A model generated the notes under the pieces. The model was not told where the DNA came from and did no database searches. It saw nothing but the letters and a program-made list of their open reading frames with translations. Below are positions 1 through 9,311 of a stretch of DNA of 64,000 bases, one piece after another. This DNA is from Mycolicibacterium litorale (GTDB lineage: Bacteria; Actinomycetota; Actinomycetes; Mycobacteriales; Mycobacteriaceae), in contig NZ_AP023287.1 in the NCBI RefSeq assembly GCF_014218295.1, positions 3,224,001 to 3,288,000 on the forward strand, written 5' to 3'. The translations under genes were made by a program, and so were the position numbers. Every line of letters begins with the position of its first letter. Positions within the stretch are counted from its first letter, which is position 1.

Positions 1-118
1 TGTCACCGGCGTCGCCGAGGTCGTAGGGGTGATACCAGTCGTATTCCTCGCGCAGGGCGAGCAACATCTCACCGGCTTCGGCGGCCACCGTGGCGGCCAG
101 CTCGGCGTCGGTCCGCAT
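1..118 (-). CDS. cysQ: CysQ 3'(2'),5'-bisphosphate nucleotidase, N-terminal fragment cut by the window edge
   Basis: Only the first 39 residues are inside the window. They run MRTDAELAATVAAEAGEMLL and on to an LREEYDWYHPYDLGDAGD stretch, which resembles the start of mycobacterial CysQ (Rv2131c type), including the conserved LGDAGD segment. The family dephosphorylates 3'-phosphoadenosine 5'-phosphate and also inositol phosphates, serving sulfate assimilation. The ATG at 118 shares its A with the TGA of the upstream gene, so the two are probably translationally coupled. Catalytic metal-binding motifs would lie outside the window. The call therefore rests on N-terminal resemblance plus the conserved neighbourhood. 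Confidence 0.75.
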   Translation of the reverse strand, partial: MRTDAELAATVAAEAGEMLLALREEYDWYHPYDLGDAGD

Positions 119-954
119 CAGAACGCCGGCCACGGGATCGGGCGGCGTCGGTCCGGTGTCGGCATCACCGGATTGTCGAGCAGCTCAACGACTCTCGCGC
201 GAAGGGCGGCGACCTCGCGGGCGGTGATGTGCGGGCGCAGCCGGTCGGCCAGGTCCCCGTCGCGCAGCGTGTCGCCCAACCGGGCCACCACCTCGAGGGT
301 GTCGTCGTCGACCGGTTTGCCGGCCCAGCCCCACAGCACGGTGCGCAGCTTGTCCTCGCTGTGCAGGCTCACCCCGTGGTCGACGCCGTACACGCGGCCG
401 TCGATACCGGCCAGGATGTGGCCGCCCTTGCGGTCGGCGTTGTTGATCAGCACGTCGAACACGGCCATCCGGCGCAGGCGGCCGTCGTCGGCGTGGACCA
501 GCGTCACCTCGTCGCCGGCGTAGTCGTAGGCCTGAAGGATGGGCAGGTAGCCCGGCGGGATCCGCCCGGGCGGCAGCAGGTCGACGAGGTCGGGGCCGAC
601 GGGTTCGTCGCCCTCGTCGCCCGGCTGGTCCACCCAGCGCTGCACCATCCCGGGCCCGGCAGGTCCGTCGCGGATGACGGTGTCGGGCACGATGTCCCAG
701 CCGAGCGCGGCCGAGACGAGGTAGGCCCCGTATTCGCGACCGGCCAGCGTGCCGTCCGGGAAATCCCACAGCGGCGCCTCGCCGGCGACCGGCTTGTACA
801 CGCAGTGGGTCTGCGCGCCGTCGAGGTGCGCTTCACACAGGAAGGTGGCGTTGCTCGCCGAGCGGATGCGGCCGATGACGGTCAGCTCACCGCATCGCAT
901 CACCGTGCTCTCGTCTGCGCCGCCTGCTGCGCCGCCGTCAGGTGTCGGCGTCAT
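118..954 (-). CDS. SCO1664-family (PI3/4-kinase-like fold) protein
   Basis: This 278-residue protein belongs to the actinobacterial SCO1664 family, distantly related to phosphatidylinositol 3/4-kinases and HipA-like kinases. A candidate nucleotide-binding lysine is K54 in VYKPVAGEAP. A catalytic-loop-like segment FDVLINNADRK lies at about 166-176, and VDHG at 191-194 resembles a metal-binding DxG motif. The physiological substrate is unknown. I chose the ATG at 954 because it overlaps the end of the upstream DUF3090 gene by 17 bases and because the further upstream in-frame sequence is only the other gene read out of frame. The gene runs into cysQ through a TGATG overlap. DUF3090 and SCO1664 genes are habitual neighbours in actinobacteria. 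Confidence 0.8.
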   Translation of the reverse strand: MTPTPDGGAAGGADESTVMRCGELTVIGRIRSASNATFLCEAHLDGAQTHCVYKPVAGEAPLWDFPDGTLAGREYGAYLVSAALGWDIVPDTVIRDGPAGPGMVQRWVDQPGDEGDEPVGPDLVDLLPPGRIPPGYLPILQAYDYAGDEVTLVHADDGRLRRMAVFDVLINNADRKGGHILAGIDGRVYGVDHGVSLHSEDKLRTVLWGWAGKPVDDDTLEVVARLGDTLRDGDLADRLRPHITAREVAALRARVVELLDNPVMPTPDRRRPIPWPAF

Positions 955-1525
955 CGTCGGATCCGGCCAGCGCGCCGCGCCGATAGCCGTTGGTGCGCAC
1001 GCAGATGTGCCCCTCCGGGTCGAGGGGTTCGTCGCACAGCGGGCAGGGCGGGCGGCCTGCGGAGATGACACGGTTGGACCTGGTCGCGAACTGGCGGGCC
1101 GATTCGGGGGTGAGGAAGACCCGCACCGCGTCCGGACCGTCCTCGGCGTCGTCGAGCACCACGGAGGCGTCGAATTCGGTGTCGGACACCGCGAGCAGTT
1201 CGACGACGATCGTCTGGGCCTCGGAGTCCCACCCCAGTCCCATGGTGCCCACCCGGAACTCGGCGTCGACGGGCGTGACGAGCGGGCTGAGGTCGTCCAC
1301 TTCCCCGGTGTCGGGCGGGATGGGCGTGCCGAACCGCCGGTTGATCTCCTGCAGCAGTGCGGCGATCCGTTCGGCCAGCACGGCCACCTGCTGTTTCTCC
1401 AAGATCACCGACACCACGCGCTTGTCGTGCACGGCCTGCAGGTAGAACGTCCGGTTTCCGGGTTGCCCGACGGTCCCGGCCACGAAGCGGTCGGGCGTGC
1501 GGAAAACGTGAATTGCTCGGGCCAT
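938..1525 (-). CDS. DUF3090 family protein
   Basis: This 195-residue protein starts MARAIHVFRTPDRFVAGTVG and matches the actinobacterial DUF3090 family (Rv2134c type). The C-terminal part has CPLCDEPLDPEGHIC, a CxxC plus H/C cluster that looks like a zinc site. The function is unknown. I use the ATG at 1525 rather than one four codons upstream because the family begins MARAIH. It lies between the phosphatase gene and the SCO1664 gene on the same strand, so it is probably in one operon with them. Confidence 0.82.
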   Translation of the reverse strand: MARAIHVFRTPDRFVAGTVGQPGNRTFYLQAVHDKRVVSVILEKQQVAVLAERIAALLQEINRRFGTPIPPDTGEVDDLSPLVTPVDAEFRVGTMGLGWDSEAQTIVVELLAVSDTEFDASVVLDDAEDGPDAVRVFLTPESARQFATRSNRVISAGRPPCPLCDEPLDPEGHICVRTNGYRRGALAGSDDDADT

Positions 1526-1553
1526 GGCACCTTCCAAAATACCGGGTGGCGGG

Positions 1554-2267
1554 TCAGCCCGTGGAACCGCCGACCACCGCGTCCTCGGGCGGCATCCCGT
1601 CCGAACCGTCCTGTTGTCCCTCGGCCGGTGCGGGTTTTGCCACCAGGCCGGCGGCGAGTTCCGCCCCGGTGTGGTTGATGTGCACGACGAACGGGCGCAG
1701 CGTCGTGTACCGGATCACGCTCATCGACGCCGGGTCGGCGGTGATGCGCTGGAAGCTGTCCAGGTGCGTGCCGAGCGCGTCGGCGAGGACGGCCTTGATC
1801 ACGTCGCCGTGGCTGCACGCCACCCACAGGGTGTCGCCGCCGTGCTCCTCGGCCAGCCGCCGGTCGTGTTCGCGGACGGCGGCCACGGCGCGGGCCTGGA
1901 CCTGCGCGAGCCCTTCGCCGTCGGGGAACACCGCGGCGCTGGGCTGCTGCTGGACCACCGCCCACAGCGGTTCCTTGACCAGCTCGCCGAGTTTGCGGCC
2001 GGTCCAGGCGCCGTAGTCGACCTCGGAGAGCCGCTCGTCGACGACGGGTTCGAGGCCGAGGGCGGCGGCCAGCGGTTCGACGGTGCGCCGGCAGCGCAGC
2101 AGCGGTGAGCGCACGATCGCCTTGACCGGCAGCTCCCCGACCCGGCCGATGAGCGCCTGGGCCTGTTCGACGCCGCGCTCGTCGAGGTCCACGCCCTCGC
2201 TGCGCCCGGCGAGGGTGTGGGCGGTGTTGGACGTCGAGCGGCCGTGCCGCAGCAGGATCACGGTCAT
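1554..2267 (-). CDS. histidine phosphatase family protein (Rv2135c type)
   Basis: This 237-residue protein belongs to the histidine phosphatase (phosphoglycerate mutase-like) superfamily. The phosphohistidine motif [10 protein letters not shown] is at the N terminus (H8 is the nucleophile), the acidic segment [13 protein letters not shown] supplies the proton donor, and the second catalytic histidine is in [13 protein letters not shown]. The ATG at 2267 overlaps the uppP TGA in an ATGA, indicating coupling. MSMEG/DUF4-type members act as broad phosphatases rather than true mutases, and the substrate cannot be read from the sequence. The C-terminal 40 residues are low-complexity and not part of the fold. 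Confidence 0.85.
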   Translation of the reverse strand: MTVILLRHGRSTSNTAHTLAGRSEGVDLDERGVEQAQALIGRVGELPVKAIVRSPLLRCRRTVEPLAAALGLEPVVDERLSEVDYGAWTGRKLGELVKEPLWAVVQQQPSAAVFPDGEGLAQVQARAVAAVREHDRRLAEEHGGDTLWVACSHGDVIKAVLADALGTHLDSFQRITADPASMSVIRYTTLRPFVVHINHTGAELAAGLVAKPAPAEGQQDGSDGMPPEDAVVGGSTG

Positions 2268-3094
2268 TGCGCGGCCACCACGCCGGTCGACAGCAGGATC
2301 AGCACCACCACACCCAACACCACCCGGTAGCCGACGAACCAGTACATGCCGTGGCGGACCAGGAACCGCAGGAACCAGGCGACGGCGGCGAACCCGACGA
2401 CGAACGCGATGACCGTCGCGACGAGCAGCTGCGGACCGCTCGCGCTCATCCCCTCGCCGACCGGTGCGAAGGCGTCGGGCAGGGAGAACAGCCCGGAGGC
2501 GAACACCGCCGGGATGGCGAGCAGGAAGCCGAACCGCGCGGCCAGTTCCCGGTCGAGGCCGAGGAACAGGCCGGCGCTGATGGTGGCCCCGGACCGCGAC
2601 ACCCCCGGCAGCAGCGCCAGGCACTGCGCGAAGCCCACGATGAGGCTGTCGCGCCAGGTGAGCTGTTCGACGTGGCGGACCTGCCTGCCGAAGTACTCGG
2701 CGGCGGCGATGACGGCGGAGAACACGATGAGCGCGATCGCGATGGCCCACAGGTTGCGGGCGGCGGTGCGGATCTCGTCTTTGAGCAGCAGCCCGACGAC
2801 GGCGATCGGGATCGTACCCATGATCACGTACCAGCCCAGCCGGTAGTCGGCGTCGCGGTGTTCGGGACTGCGCAGACCGCGGAACCAGGCCCGCACGATG
2901 CGCCCGATGTCGCGGGCGAAGTAGACGAGCACCGCCACCTCGGTACCGAGCTGGGTGACCGCGGTGAACGAGGCCCCGGCGTCGTCGTCGAAGAACACCC
3001 GCGACACGATCGCGAGATGCCCGGAGGAGGACACCGGCAGGAATTCGGTGAGGCCCTGCACGAGGGCGAGGACGATGACCTGCAACCACGACAT
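2264..3094 (-). CDS. uppP: undecaprenyl-diphosphatase UppP (BacA)
   Basis: This 276-residue polytopic membrane protein dephosphorylates the polyprenyl diphosphate released by cell-wall polymerases, recycling the lipid carrier that MraY and MurG use in the dcw cluster further along. The family signatures are present: [13 protein letters not shown] near the N terminus and [15 protein letters not shown] in the middle, together forming the active site. Length is exactly as expected for the family if translation starts at MSWLQV (3094). A start six codons upstream (3112) is possible but not conserved. It overlaps the phosphatase gene by four bases. Confidence 0.93.
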   Translation of the reverse strand: MSWLQVIVLALVQGLTEFLPVSSSGHLAIVSRVFFDDDAGASFTAVTQLGTEVAVLVYFARDIGRIVRAWFRGLRSPEHRDADYRLGWYVIMGTIPIAVVGLLLKDEIRTAARNLWAIAIALIVFSAVIAAAEYFGRQVRHVEQLTWRDSLIVGFAQCLALLPGVSRSGATISAGLFLGLDRELAARFGFLLAIPAVFASGLFSLPDAFAPVGEGMSASGPQLLVATVIAFVVGFAAVAWFLRFLVRHGMYWFVGYRVVLGVVVLILLSTGVVAAQ

Positions 3095-3138
3095 GGCCGG
3101 TGCGTCGATCACGACGAAGACCGTACCGTGGCGCGGCG

Positions 3139-3450
3139 TCAGCGACCGGGTCGTGCCACCGGCTGCGCGCAGGCGACGGCGTCGCGCACGGCGGCCGCCA
3201 GGCTGCGTTCGTCCGTCACGTCGATGTCGGTGAGCTTGCGTGTGGTCATGGCGACCACGTCGTCCTCGGTGGGCACCGGCGTGCGCAGGCGGGGCCGGTA
3301 CACCTCGACCACGAGGGTCTGGCGCTCGGTGTGGAAGGAGAAGCTGCGACCGTCGCCGACTTGTCCGAATCCGCTGGCGTGCACACCGGTGGAGATGTCT
3401 TCGAAGGTGAAGGCGGCGCTGTCCGGACGTCCCTCGGTGACCAGCGTCAT
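3139..3450 (-). CDS. conserved hypothetical protein (Rv2137c position)
   Basis: This 103-residue soluble protein has no domain I recognise. It sits exactly where M. tuberculosis has Rv2137c, between uppP and the divergent lppL, so I treat it as that conserved mycobacterial gene. The sequence alternates beta-strand-like stretches ([20 protein letters not shown]) with a C-terminal helix ([16 protein letters not shown]). No signal peptide or membrane segment is visible. It lies 44 bases upstream of uppP on the same strand and may be its first cotranscribed partner. Confidence 0.65.
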   Translation of the reverse strand: MTLVTEGRPDSAAFTFEDISTGVHASGFGQVGDGRSFSFHTERQTLVVEVYRPRLRTPVPTEDDVVAMTTRKLTDIDVTDERSLAAAVRDAVACAQPVARPGR

Positions 3451-3583
3451 GAGCGCACCATAGCCACAGTTATGTAAGACGGTCTAGAAAATGCGCGAAA
3501 TTGGTCGGTCCAATCTTGCCTAGACTGGCGGACCGACCCGCGAATGCCGACAATTTCCCTTCGCACGAACCGAGAGCTACCCC

Positions 3584-4612
3584 TTGCCGCTGCGCATAAA
3601 CCCCCCAGCCGTGCCACTGGCCGGTGCCCTGGCGGTGCTGGCAGTACTGACCGCCGGCTGTTCGTCCGACCCGGTCGACGTACCGCCGCCCACCATCACA
3701 CCCGCGACCGCCGCGGCCTCTCCCCCGGTGACGCAGGCGCCGGACGGCACTGTGCGGCCCGTCGGCGCCGACGCCCTCGCCGCGCTGGTCGACCCGGCCA
3801 CCCGCGCGCTGGTGGTGTTGGGCCCCGGCCCCGGGGGACAGTCCGCCGTGACGATCCTCACCGCGGCAGGGCCGCCACGCACCGTGCTGACACCGGAGCC
3901 GGCCTCGGCGATGACCGGCGCGGGCGACGGCACGGTGTTTCTGGCCGCACGCGGCGGCTATCTGCGGGTGGACGTCGCGGCAGGCACCGTCGACCGTGTC
4001 GAGGTCGAGGGTGAGGCCGACACCGACTTCACCGCGATCGCCCGCCGCCAGGACGGGCGGCTGGTGCTGGGCACCTCCGACGGCGCGGTGCTGACGCTGG
4101 GGACCGACGACTCCGTGGCAGCCCGGCTGGAGATCTTCGCGCGCGTGGATGCCCTTGTCACCCAAGGTGACACGACCGTCGTGCTCGACCGCGGGCAGAC
4201 CTCGGTGACGGCGGTCGACGCCAGCGGGACGGCGGCGCAGGCGCTGCGCGCGGGCGAGGGCGCGACCACCATGGCCGCCGATCCGCAGGGCCGTGTGCTG
4301 GTCGCCGACACCCGCGGCGGCGAACTACTGGTTTTCGGCACCGATCCGCTGATGATGCGGCAGCGCTACCCGGTGCCCGACGCCCCCTACGGCCTGGCCG
4401 GGTCGCCGGAGTTGGCGTGGGTGTCGCAGACGGCGGCCAATACCGTGATTGGCTACGATCTGTCCACCGGGATCCCCGTCGAAAAGGTGCGTTACCGAAC
4501 TGTGCAGCAACCGAATCTCCTCGCCTACGACGACGCGTCTGGCACGCTGTATGTGGTGTCAGGGACGGGAGCGGGCGTGCAGGTGATCAGCGACGCGGCG
4601 GGGCCGCGCTGA
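3584..4612 (+). CDS. lppL: lipoprotein LppL
   Basis: This 342-residue predicted lipoprotein has a short signal peptide with lipobox LTAGC, so lipid attachment would be at C26. The mature part is a chain of short beta-rich repeats (for example [20 protein letters not shown]) typical of beta-propeller, YncE/NHL-like folds. It corresponds to Rv2138 by position. The start used is TTG at 3584, because it is the only start that gives a proper signal sequence. It ends in a TGATG overlap with the following small gene, so lppL, the DUF5703 gene and pyrD look like one transcript. Confidence 0.85.
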   Translation: MPLRINPPAVPLAGALAVLAVLTAGCSSDPVDVPPPTITPATAAASPPVTQAPDGTVRPVGADALAALVDPATRALVVLGPGPGGQSAVTILTAAGPPRTVLTPEPASAMTGAGDGTVFLAARGGYLRVDVAAGTVDRVEVEGEADTDFTAIARRQDGRLVLGTSDGAVLTLGTDDSVAARLEIFARVDALVTQGDTTVVLDRGQTSVTAVDASGTAAQALRAGEGATTMAADPQGRVLVADTRGGELLVFGTDPLMMRQRYPVPDAPYGLAGSPELAWVSQTAANTVIGYDLSTGIPVEKVRYRTVQQPNLLAYDDASGTLYVVSGTGAGVQVISDAAGPR

Positions 4613-4863
4613 TGGCCACCGCACGGGGCAGGATGCCCGCGGCCTGGGACGAGGTGGTGGCCGAGGCGTCCGACGAATGGGAGTGGGTGCCGCTGCGGTT
4701 GCCGCCCGACGTCACCAGGATCAGTGCGTCGATCCGGCTGTCGATCGAGGCCGAGTACCGCGGCTGGGAGCTGACCCGGGTCCGTGCCTACACCGACGGC
4801 AGCCGCCGGGTGCTGCTGCGACGCCGCAAGACCGCGGGCGCCGTGGAGCAGCCGGGGCAGTGA
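4612..4863 (+). CDS. DUF5703 family small protein
   Basis: This 83-residue protein starts [20 protein letters not shown]. It has an acidic/aromatic N-terminal helix ([14 protein letters not shown]) and a central [19 protein letters not shown] segment, the pattern of the actinobacterial DUF5703 family found next to pyrD. The function is unknown. Its ATG shares bases with the lppL stop, and its own TGA overlaps the GTG start of pyrD (GTGA), giving a fully coupled three-gene unit. Confidence 0.8.
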   Translation: MATARGRMPAAWDEVVAEASDEWEWVPLRLPPDVTRISASIRLSIEAEYRGWELTRVRAYTDGSRRVLLRRRKTAGAVEQPGQ

Positions 4864-5936
4864 CCGGCTACGACGCGCTGCGCCGGGTCCTGTTCCTCGT
4901 CTCGCCCGAGCGCATCCACACCTGGGTGTTCGCGCTGCTGCGCACGCTGACCACACCCCGTCCGCTGCGCCGGGCGCTGCGCGGCCGGCTGGCGCCGCGC
5001 GATCCGGTGCTGGCCAGCACCGTGTTCGGCGTGCACTTCCCCGGTCCGCTCGGGCTGGCGGCCGGATTCGACAAGGACGGACTCGGGCTGCACACCTGGC
5101 CCGCCCTGGGGTTCGGGTTCGCCGAGGTGGGCACGGTGACCGCCCGCCCACAGCCCGGCAACCCGGCGCCCCGGTTGTTCCGCCTGCCGGCCGACCGCGC
5201 GTTGCTCAACCGCATGGGGTTCAACAACGACGGCGCCGCCCGGCTCGCGCAGCGCCTCACCCGCCACACCGCCGACGCCCCCGTCGGGGTGAACATCGGC
5301 AAGACCAAGACCACTCCCCCCGACCGCGCTGTCGAGGACTACGCCGACAGCGCCCGCCAACTGGGACCGCTGGCGTCGTTCCTGGTGGTCAATGTCAGCT
5401 CACCGAACACCCCGGGGCTGCGCGACCTGCAGGCGGTGGAATCGTTGCGGCCCATCCTGTCCGCGGTGCGCGAGCAGACCTCCACCCCGGTGCTGGTGAA
5501 GATCGCCCCCGACCTGTCGGACACTGATGTCGACGAGATCGCCGATCTGGCGGTCGAATTGGGGTTGGCCGGGATCGTGGCCACCAACACGACGGTGTCG
5601 CGCGAGGGCCTCAAGACGCCGGGTGTGGCCGACCTCGGCCCTGGCGGCATCTCCGGTGCACCGGTGGCCGCCCGGTCCCTCGAGGTGCTGCGCCGGCTGT
5701 ACCGCCGGGCCGGTGACCGGTTGGTGCTCGTCAGCGTCGGCGGTATCGAGACCGCCGACGACGCCTGGGAGCGCATCACCTCCGGCGCCTCACTGCTGCA
5801 GGGCTACACCGGTTTCGTCTACGGAGGCGGCCTGTGGGCCAAGCACATTCACGACGGGTTGGCCGCCCGCCTGCGCGCCGAAGGCTTCACCTCACTGTCC
5901 GACGCGGTCGGCGCCGCCCTGCGCGAGCAGACATAG
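4860..5936 (+). CDS. pyrD: quinone-dependent dihydroorotate dehydrogenase PyrD (class 2)
   Basis: This 358-residue enzyme oxidises dihydroorotate to orotate in pyrimidine synthesis, passing electrons from FMN to the quinone pool at the membrane. Conserved motifs are [34 protein letters not shown] (the catalytic base is Ser, as in class 2) and [11 protein letters not shown] near the phosphate-binding end. The amphipathic N-terminal helix region typical of class 2 is present, as [12 protein letters not shown]. The GTG at 4860 is preferred because it overlaps the previous stop and gives the family length. Confidence 0.95.
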   Translation: MTGYDALRRVLFLVSPERIHTWVFALLRTLTTPRPLRRALRGRLAPRDPVLASTVFGVHFPGPLGLAAGFDKDGLGLHTWPALGFGFAEVGTVTARPQPGNPAPRLFRLPADRALLNRMGFNNDGAARLAQRLTRHTADAPVGVNIGKTKTTPPDRAVEDYADSARQLGPLASFLVVNVSSPNTPGLRDLQAVESLRPILSAVREQTSTPVLVKIAPDLSDTDVDEIADLAVELGLAGIVATNTTVSREGLKTPGVADLGPGGISGAPVAARSLEVLRRLYRRAGDRLVLVSVGGIETADDAWERITSGASLLQGYTGFVYGGGLWAKHIHDGLAARLRAEGFTSLSDAVGAALREQT

Positions 5937-5961
5937 AATCGCGCGCTCCGGCGGGTGACCC

Positions 5962-6498
5962 CTACTTCTGCTCGTAGGTGCCGTGGATGACCGCGCGGGC
6001 GATCGCGTGGCTGAACAGGTTGAACCCGAGATAGGCCGGCGTGGCGTCCTCGGGGATGTCGAGCTTCTCGACGTCGACGGCGTGGACGGCGATGAAGTAA
6101 CGGTGCGGGCCGTGTCCTGGCGGCGGTGCGGCGCCGACGTAGCGCTTCATGCCTGCGTCGTTGGCGAGCGTGACCGCATCGCCCGGGAAGCCCTTGGCGC
6201 TGCCGTCACCGACCCCGGCGGGCAGATCGGTGACCGTCGCGGGCAGGTTGAACACCGCCCAGTGCCAGAAGCCCGATCCGGTGGGCGCGTCGGGGTCGTA
6301 GACCGTGACCGCGAAACTGCGGGTCTCCTCGGGGAAGCCCGACCACGACAACTGCGGTGAGACGTCGGAACCGCCAGCGCCCATCAGACCGCTCACCTGA
6401 TCGTTGGCCAGCGGCTGGCCGTCGGTGACCGACTCCGAGGTCAGCGTGAACGACGGCAGCTGGGGCAGGAACTCGTAGGGGTTGTACGGAAAAGCCAT
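5962..6498 (-). CDS. YbhB/YbcL family Raf kinase inhibitor-like (PEBP) protein
   Basis: This 178-residue cytosolic protein is of the phosphatidylethanolamine-binding protein fold. The two family signatures are visible: the [19 protein letters not shown] ligand-pocket motif and the [13 protein letters not shown] motif. It is the counterpart of Rv2140c (TB18.6) by both sequence type and position. Bacterial members have no firmly assigned function. It is convergent with pyrD, 25 bases away, and follows the M20 peptidase gene on the minus strand with a 27-base gap, so it may be cotranscribed with it. Confidence 0.9.
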   Translation of the reverse strand: MAFPYNPYEFLPQLPSFTLTSESVTDGQPLANDQVSGLMGAGGSDVSPQLSWSGFPEETRSFAVTVYDPDAPTGSGFWHWAVFNLPATVTDLPAGVGDGSAKGFPGDAVTLANDAGMKRYVGAAPPPGHGPHRYFIAVHAVDVEKLDIPEDATPAYLGFNLFSHAIARAVIHGTYEQK

Positions 6499-6525
6499 GA
6501 TGTCCTTTCGCGTGGGTGGAACCGC

Positions 6526-7875
6526 TCAGCAGTGTTCGAGAAAGTGTTGCAGAACCTGTGCGCCGAATTCGAGGGCATCGACGGGTACCCGTTCGTCGAT
6601 GCCGTGGAACAGCGCGGCGAAGTCCAGTTCGGGCGGCAGTCGCAGCGGGATGAAGCCGAAGCAGCGAATCCCCAACCGCTGGAACGACTTCGCGTCCGTC
6701 CCGCCGGAGAGCATGTACGGCACGGTGCGGGCGTCGGGATCCAGCGCCAGCAGTGAGGCGTTCATCTGGTCGACGAGGTCGCCGTCGAACGTCGTCTCGT
6801 ACGACGGCAGGTCACGCTCCCACGACCTGACCACGTCGGGGCCGATGAGCGCGTCGACCTCGCGTTCGAACGCCTCCTTGCGGCCCGGCAGCACCCGGCA
6901 GTCCACCATGGCCTCCGCGGTCTGCGGGATGACGTTGGCCTTGTAGCCGGCCTTGAGCATGGTCGGGTTGGCGGTGTCGCGCAGGGTGGCCCCGACGATG
7001 CGGGCGATCCCGCCCAGCTTGGCGATCGTGCCGTCGAGATCCGGCGAGTCCGGATCGAACGAGTAGCCGGTCTCCTCGGCGACCGCGGTGAGGAACTGCT
7101 CGACCGTGTCGGACAGGACGAGCGGGAACTGGTGGCGGCCCAGTTTCGCGACGGCTTCGGCGACCGCGGTGACCGCGTTGTCGTCGTGCACCATCGAGCC
7201 GTGCCCGGCCCGGCCGCGCGCGGTGAGCCGCATCCACGACAGGCCCTTCTCGGCCGTCTCGATCAGGTACAGGCGGCGTTCGCCGCCGTCGCGGCGCGGC
7301 ACCGTCAGCGAGAAACCGCCGACCTCGCCGATCGCCTCGGTGACGCCGTCGAACAGGTCCGGCCGGTTGTTCACCAGCCAGTCGGCCCCGTAGGTGCCGC
7401 CGTGCTCCTCGTCGGAGACGAACGCGAACACCAGATCACGGGGCGGGACGATGCCCGCACGTTTGAAGTGGCGGGCGACGGCGATCATCATCCCGCACAT
7501 GTCCTTCATGTCGACCGCGCCGCGGCCCCACACGTAGCCGTCGTGCACGGCCCCGGAGAACGGGTGCACGCTCCAGTCGGCCGGTTCGGCGGGCACCACG
7601 TCGAGGTGGCCGTGGATCATCAAGGCGCCGCGCGACGGGTCCGCACCGGGCAGTCGGGCGAAGACGTTGCCCCGGTTCGGCGCACCGGCCTCGAGGTACT
7701 CGCACTCGTAGCCGACCTCTTCGAGTTGGGCCTGCACCCAGCGAGCGCACTCCCCCTCACCCTTGGTGGTGGCCGGGTCTCCGGTGTTGGAGGTGTCGAA
7801 GCGAATCAGCGAGCTGACGAGCTCGACCACCTCATCCGCGGGTCCTGTCACAACCACCATTCGTACCAGGGACAC
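6526..7875 (-). CDS. M20/M25/M40 family metallopeptidase (DapE/ArgE-like, Rv2141c type)
   Basis: This 449-residue di-zinc hydrolase has all the metal and catalytic motifs: MIHGHLDVVPAEP (His, Asp), WGRGAVDMKDMCG (bridging Asp), SDEEHGGTYGADWL (Glu-Glu), and a C-terminal LFHGIDERV histidine. The dimerisation lid lies roughly at 205-320. It is named dapE2 in some genomes, but the substrate is not shown and a broad di- or acylpeptidase role is as likely. The N terminus is uncertain: an ATG five codons downstream (7860, MVVVTGPADEV) is an equally plausible start. Confidence 0.85.
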   Translation of the reverse strand: MSLVRMVVVTGPADEVVELVSSLIRFDTSNTGDPATTKGEGECARWVQAQLEEVGYECEYLEAGAPNRGNVFARLPGADPSRGALMIHGHLDVVPAEPADWSVHPFSGAVHDGYVWGRGAVDMKDMCGMMIAVARHFKRAGIVPPRDLVFAFVSDEEHGGTYGADWLVNNRPDLFDGVTEAIGEVGGFSLTVPRRDGGERRLYLIETAEKGLSWMRLTARGRAGHGSMVHDDNAVTAVAEAVAKLGRHQFPLVLSDTVEQFLTAVAEETGYSFDPDSPDLDGTIAKLGGIARIVGATLRDTANPTMLKAGYKANVIPQTAEAMVDCRVLPGRKEAFEREVDALIGPDVVRSWERDLPSYETTFDGDLVDQMNASLLALDPDARTVPYMLSGGTDAKSFQRLGIRCFGFIPLRLPPELDFAALFHGIDERVPVDALEFGAQVLQHFLEHC

Positions 7876-7937
7876 CGGGTTTGGGTTCCGGCCACCTGAT
7901 CCGATAGCCTTAGCTGCCCACGCGGGAGTGTGGGACG

Positions 7938-8023
7938 GTCCGAGTGGCGGAATGGCAGACGCGCTAGCTTGAGGTGCTAGTGCCCTATTAACGGGCGTGG
8001 GGGTTCAAGTCCCCCCTCGGACA
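7938..8023 (+). tRNA. tRNA-Leu (anticodon GAG)
   Basis: This is a class II tRNA. The acceptor stem GTCCGAG (7938-7944) pairs with CTCGGAC (8016-8022), the discriminator is A8023, and CC of the CCA end is encoded. The anticodon arm CTAGC-TTGAGGT-GCTAG puts GAG at 7971-7973, reading CUC and CUU. A long variable arm (TGCCC...GGGCG) and a T-arm with GGTTCAAGT complete it. It lies at the boundary between the conserved upstream block and the accessory segment, a common position for insertions, although no attachment-site duplication was found. Confidence 0.97.
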
Positions 8024-8034
8024 CCGCGACACAC

Positions 8035-8068
8035 GTCAGGCCCCGGCTTTCACGAGCCGGGGCCTGAC
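8035..8068. terminator. bidirectional hairpin terminator between tRNA-Leu and the convergent gene
   Basis: A perfect 14-bp inverted repeat (GTCAGGCCCCGGCT at 8035-8048 against AGCCGGGGCCTGAC at 8055-8068) with a 6-base loop lies 12 bases past the tRNA and 13 bases past the stop of the convergent gene. There is no real T tract, as is usual for mycobacterial hairpin terminators. The perfect symmetry lets it serve both directions. Confidence 0.75.
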
Positions 8069-8081
8069 GCTTCTCGGGGTT

Positions 8082-9311
8082 CTACTCGGTGGCCTCCGCC
8101 CCGTCACCGGATCCGTCGTCCTCCGACTCGCTGCCCTCGGACGGATCGGCCGTCGCCGTTTCGTCGTCCTCGGCCGGCGCGGCCTCCTCGTCCTCGTCGG
8201 CAGGTGCGGTCTCCTCTTCCTCGGGTTCCTCGGGCAGTGCCGCCTCGTCGTCGTCGGCCGGTGCGGCGTCCGGCTCGTCGAACGCACCCTCGTCGGTCGT
8301 CTCGTCGACGGTGCCGTCGGTCGTGCCCTCGACGGAGGACTCCTCCTCGTCGGTCGAATTACCTTCGGCCACAGCACCTTCCGCGGGCGGTGTGGTCTGC
8401 TCGCTTTTCGCGACCACCGGCTCGACGCTCAGCGACACCGTGCGCGCCGAATCGGTGGCGGTCGAATCGATGGCCGCCACTCCCGCGGTCGGTGCGGGCC
8501 CGCGCAGCGCCTGCGCGACGGCGTCGCGGATGTTGAGCAGCCCGCTGATCGTGCCGAGCCCCGGGCTGAAGAAGCCGGCGTCGACGGCGTCACCGTTGAG
8601 GAAGCCGTTGATCATCGCCGCCGGACCGGTGATGAGCGCGTTGGCGAACCCCTCGAGGTCCGCCGTCCGCACGGCGTCGAACAGATCCTGCGCGAATGCG
8701 CCGCCCGCCTTGACCAGGCCGGCGTAGATCGGGCTCAGCGCCCCGATGGCGAACAACGTGATGGGCAGCTGCGTCTGGTCGATGACGTCGAGCAGGTTCT
8801 GTACCGGCTGCCGGATCACCTCGGTGATCGCCGGGATGAGCGTGACGGCCGGTCCCAGCAGCGGCGTGATCACGACCTGCCACAGGTCGTAGATCGCCCC
8901 TTCGAGGTCCCCCGCGGCGAGGTTCTCTCCTGCCGACCCCAGCAGCGCGGGCACCCCGAACGGATTGTCCGGTGAGAACGAGGTGGCGAGGCTTTCGGCG
9001 GCGCTCTCCAGCGCCGCTCCGAGGGTCTGCGCGCTGGCCCACTGGTTGCGCAGGATCTGAGCGAGGATCGGCGCCGGATCGGCGATCACGCGTTCACCGA
9101 GCAGCCCCAGGTTCTCCAGGGTGTTCTCGACGACCTGGCCGTAGACGACGAACGGGTTCGCCAGCGCCGACAGCCGCAGATCCGACGTCGCGACCGACGA
9201 CGTGGCCTCCGCGACGTCCGGAAGCGGCGGGGCGACCGGGCTCATCGCGATGGCGCCGGCACCCACCAGCGCCACACCGGTGCTCAGATACGTACGAGCG
9301 GCTGCATACAT
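8082..9311 (-). CDS. unrecognised mycobacterial envelope-type protein with acidic low-complexity tail
   Basis: This 409-residue protein of unknown function has an N terminus MYAAARTYLSTGVALVGAGA with a hydrophobic, alanine-rich segment that could be a signal or anchor. The middle (about 50-290) is rich in small hydrophobic helices with repeated Gly/Pro turns, a composition seen in mycobacterial surface proteins outside the classical PE/PPE domains. I see no PE or PPE motif. From about residue 301 to the end there are 44 Asp/Glu among roughly 108 residues and no Lys or Arg after K302, a disordered polyanionic tail. It is monocistronic, ends at the hairpin shared with tRNA-Leu, and has a 434-base upstream region. 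A secreted or wall-associated role is inference. Confidence 0.7.
   Translation of the reverse strand: MYAAARTYLSTGVALVGAGAIAMSPVAPPLPDVAEATSSVATSDLRLSALANPFVVYGQVVENTLENLGLLGERVIADPAPILAQILRNQWASAQTLGAALESAAESLATSFSPDNPFGVPALLGSAGENLAAGDLEGAIYDLWQVVITPLLGPAVTLIPAITEVIRQPVQNLLDVIDQTQLPITLFAIGALSPIYAGLVKAGGAFAQDLFDAVRTADLEGFANALITGPAAMINGFLNGDAVDAGFFSPGLGTISGLLNIRDAVAQALRGPAPTAGVAAIDSTATDSARTVSLSVEPVVAKSEQTTPPAEGAVAEGNSTDEEESSVEGTTDGTVDETTDEGAFDEPDAAPADDDEAALPEEPEEEETAPADEDEEAAPAEDDETATADPSEGSESEDDGSGDGAEATE

Noticed and set aside
1405..1965. Long open frames on several strands across GC-rich genes, for example within the phosphatase and DUF3090 genes
   Set aside because: High GC creates long overlapping frames without stops. 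They are Arg/Pro/Gly-rich and lie antisense or out of frame to genes with clear family motifs.
2267..3463. A 398-residue plus-strand frame opposite uppP
   Set aside because: It is antisense to uppP, low-complexity and without a ribosome-binding site.
7938..8068. Attachment-site duplication at the tRNA-Leu 3' end
   Set aside because: The hairpin after the tRNA is a terminator, and I did not find a second copy of the tRNA 3' end downstream. An exhaustive search was not possible by eye.
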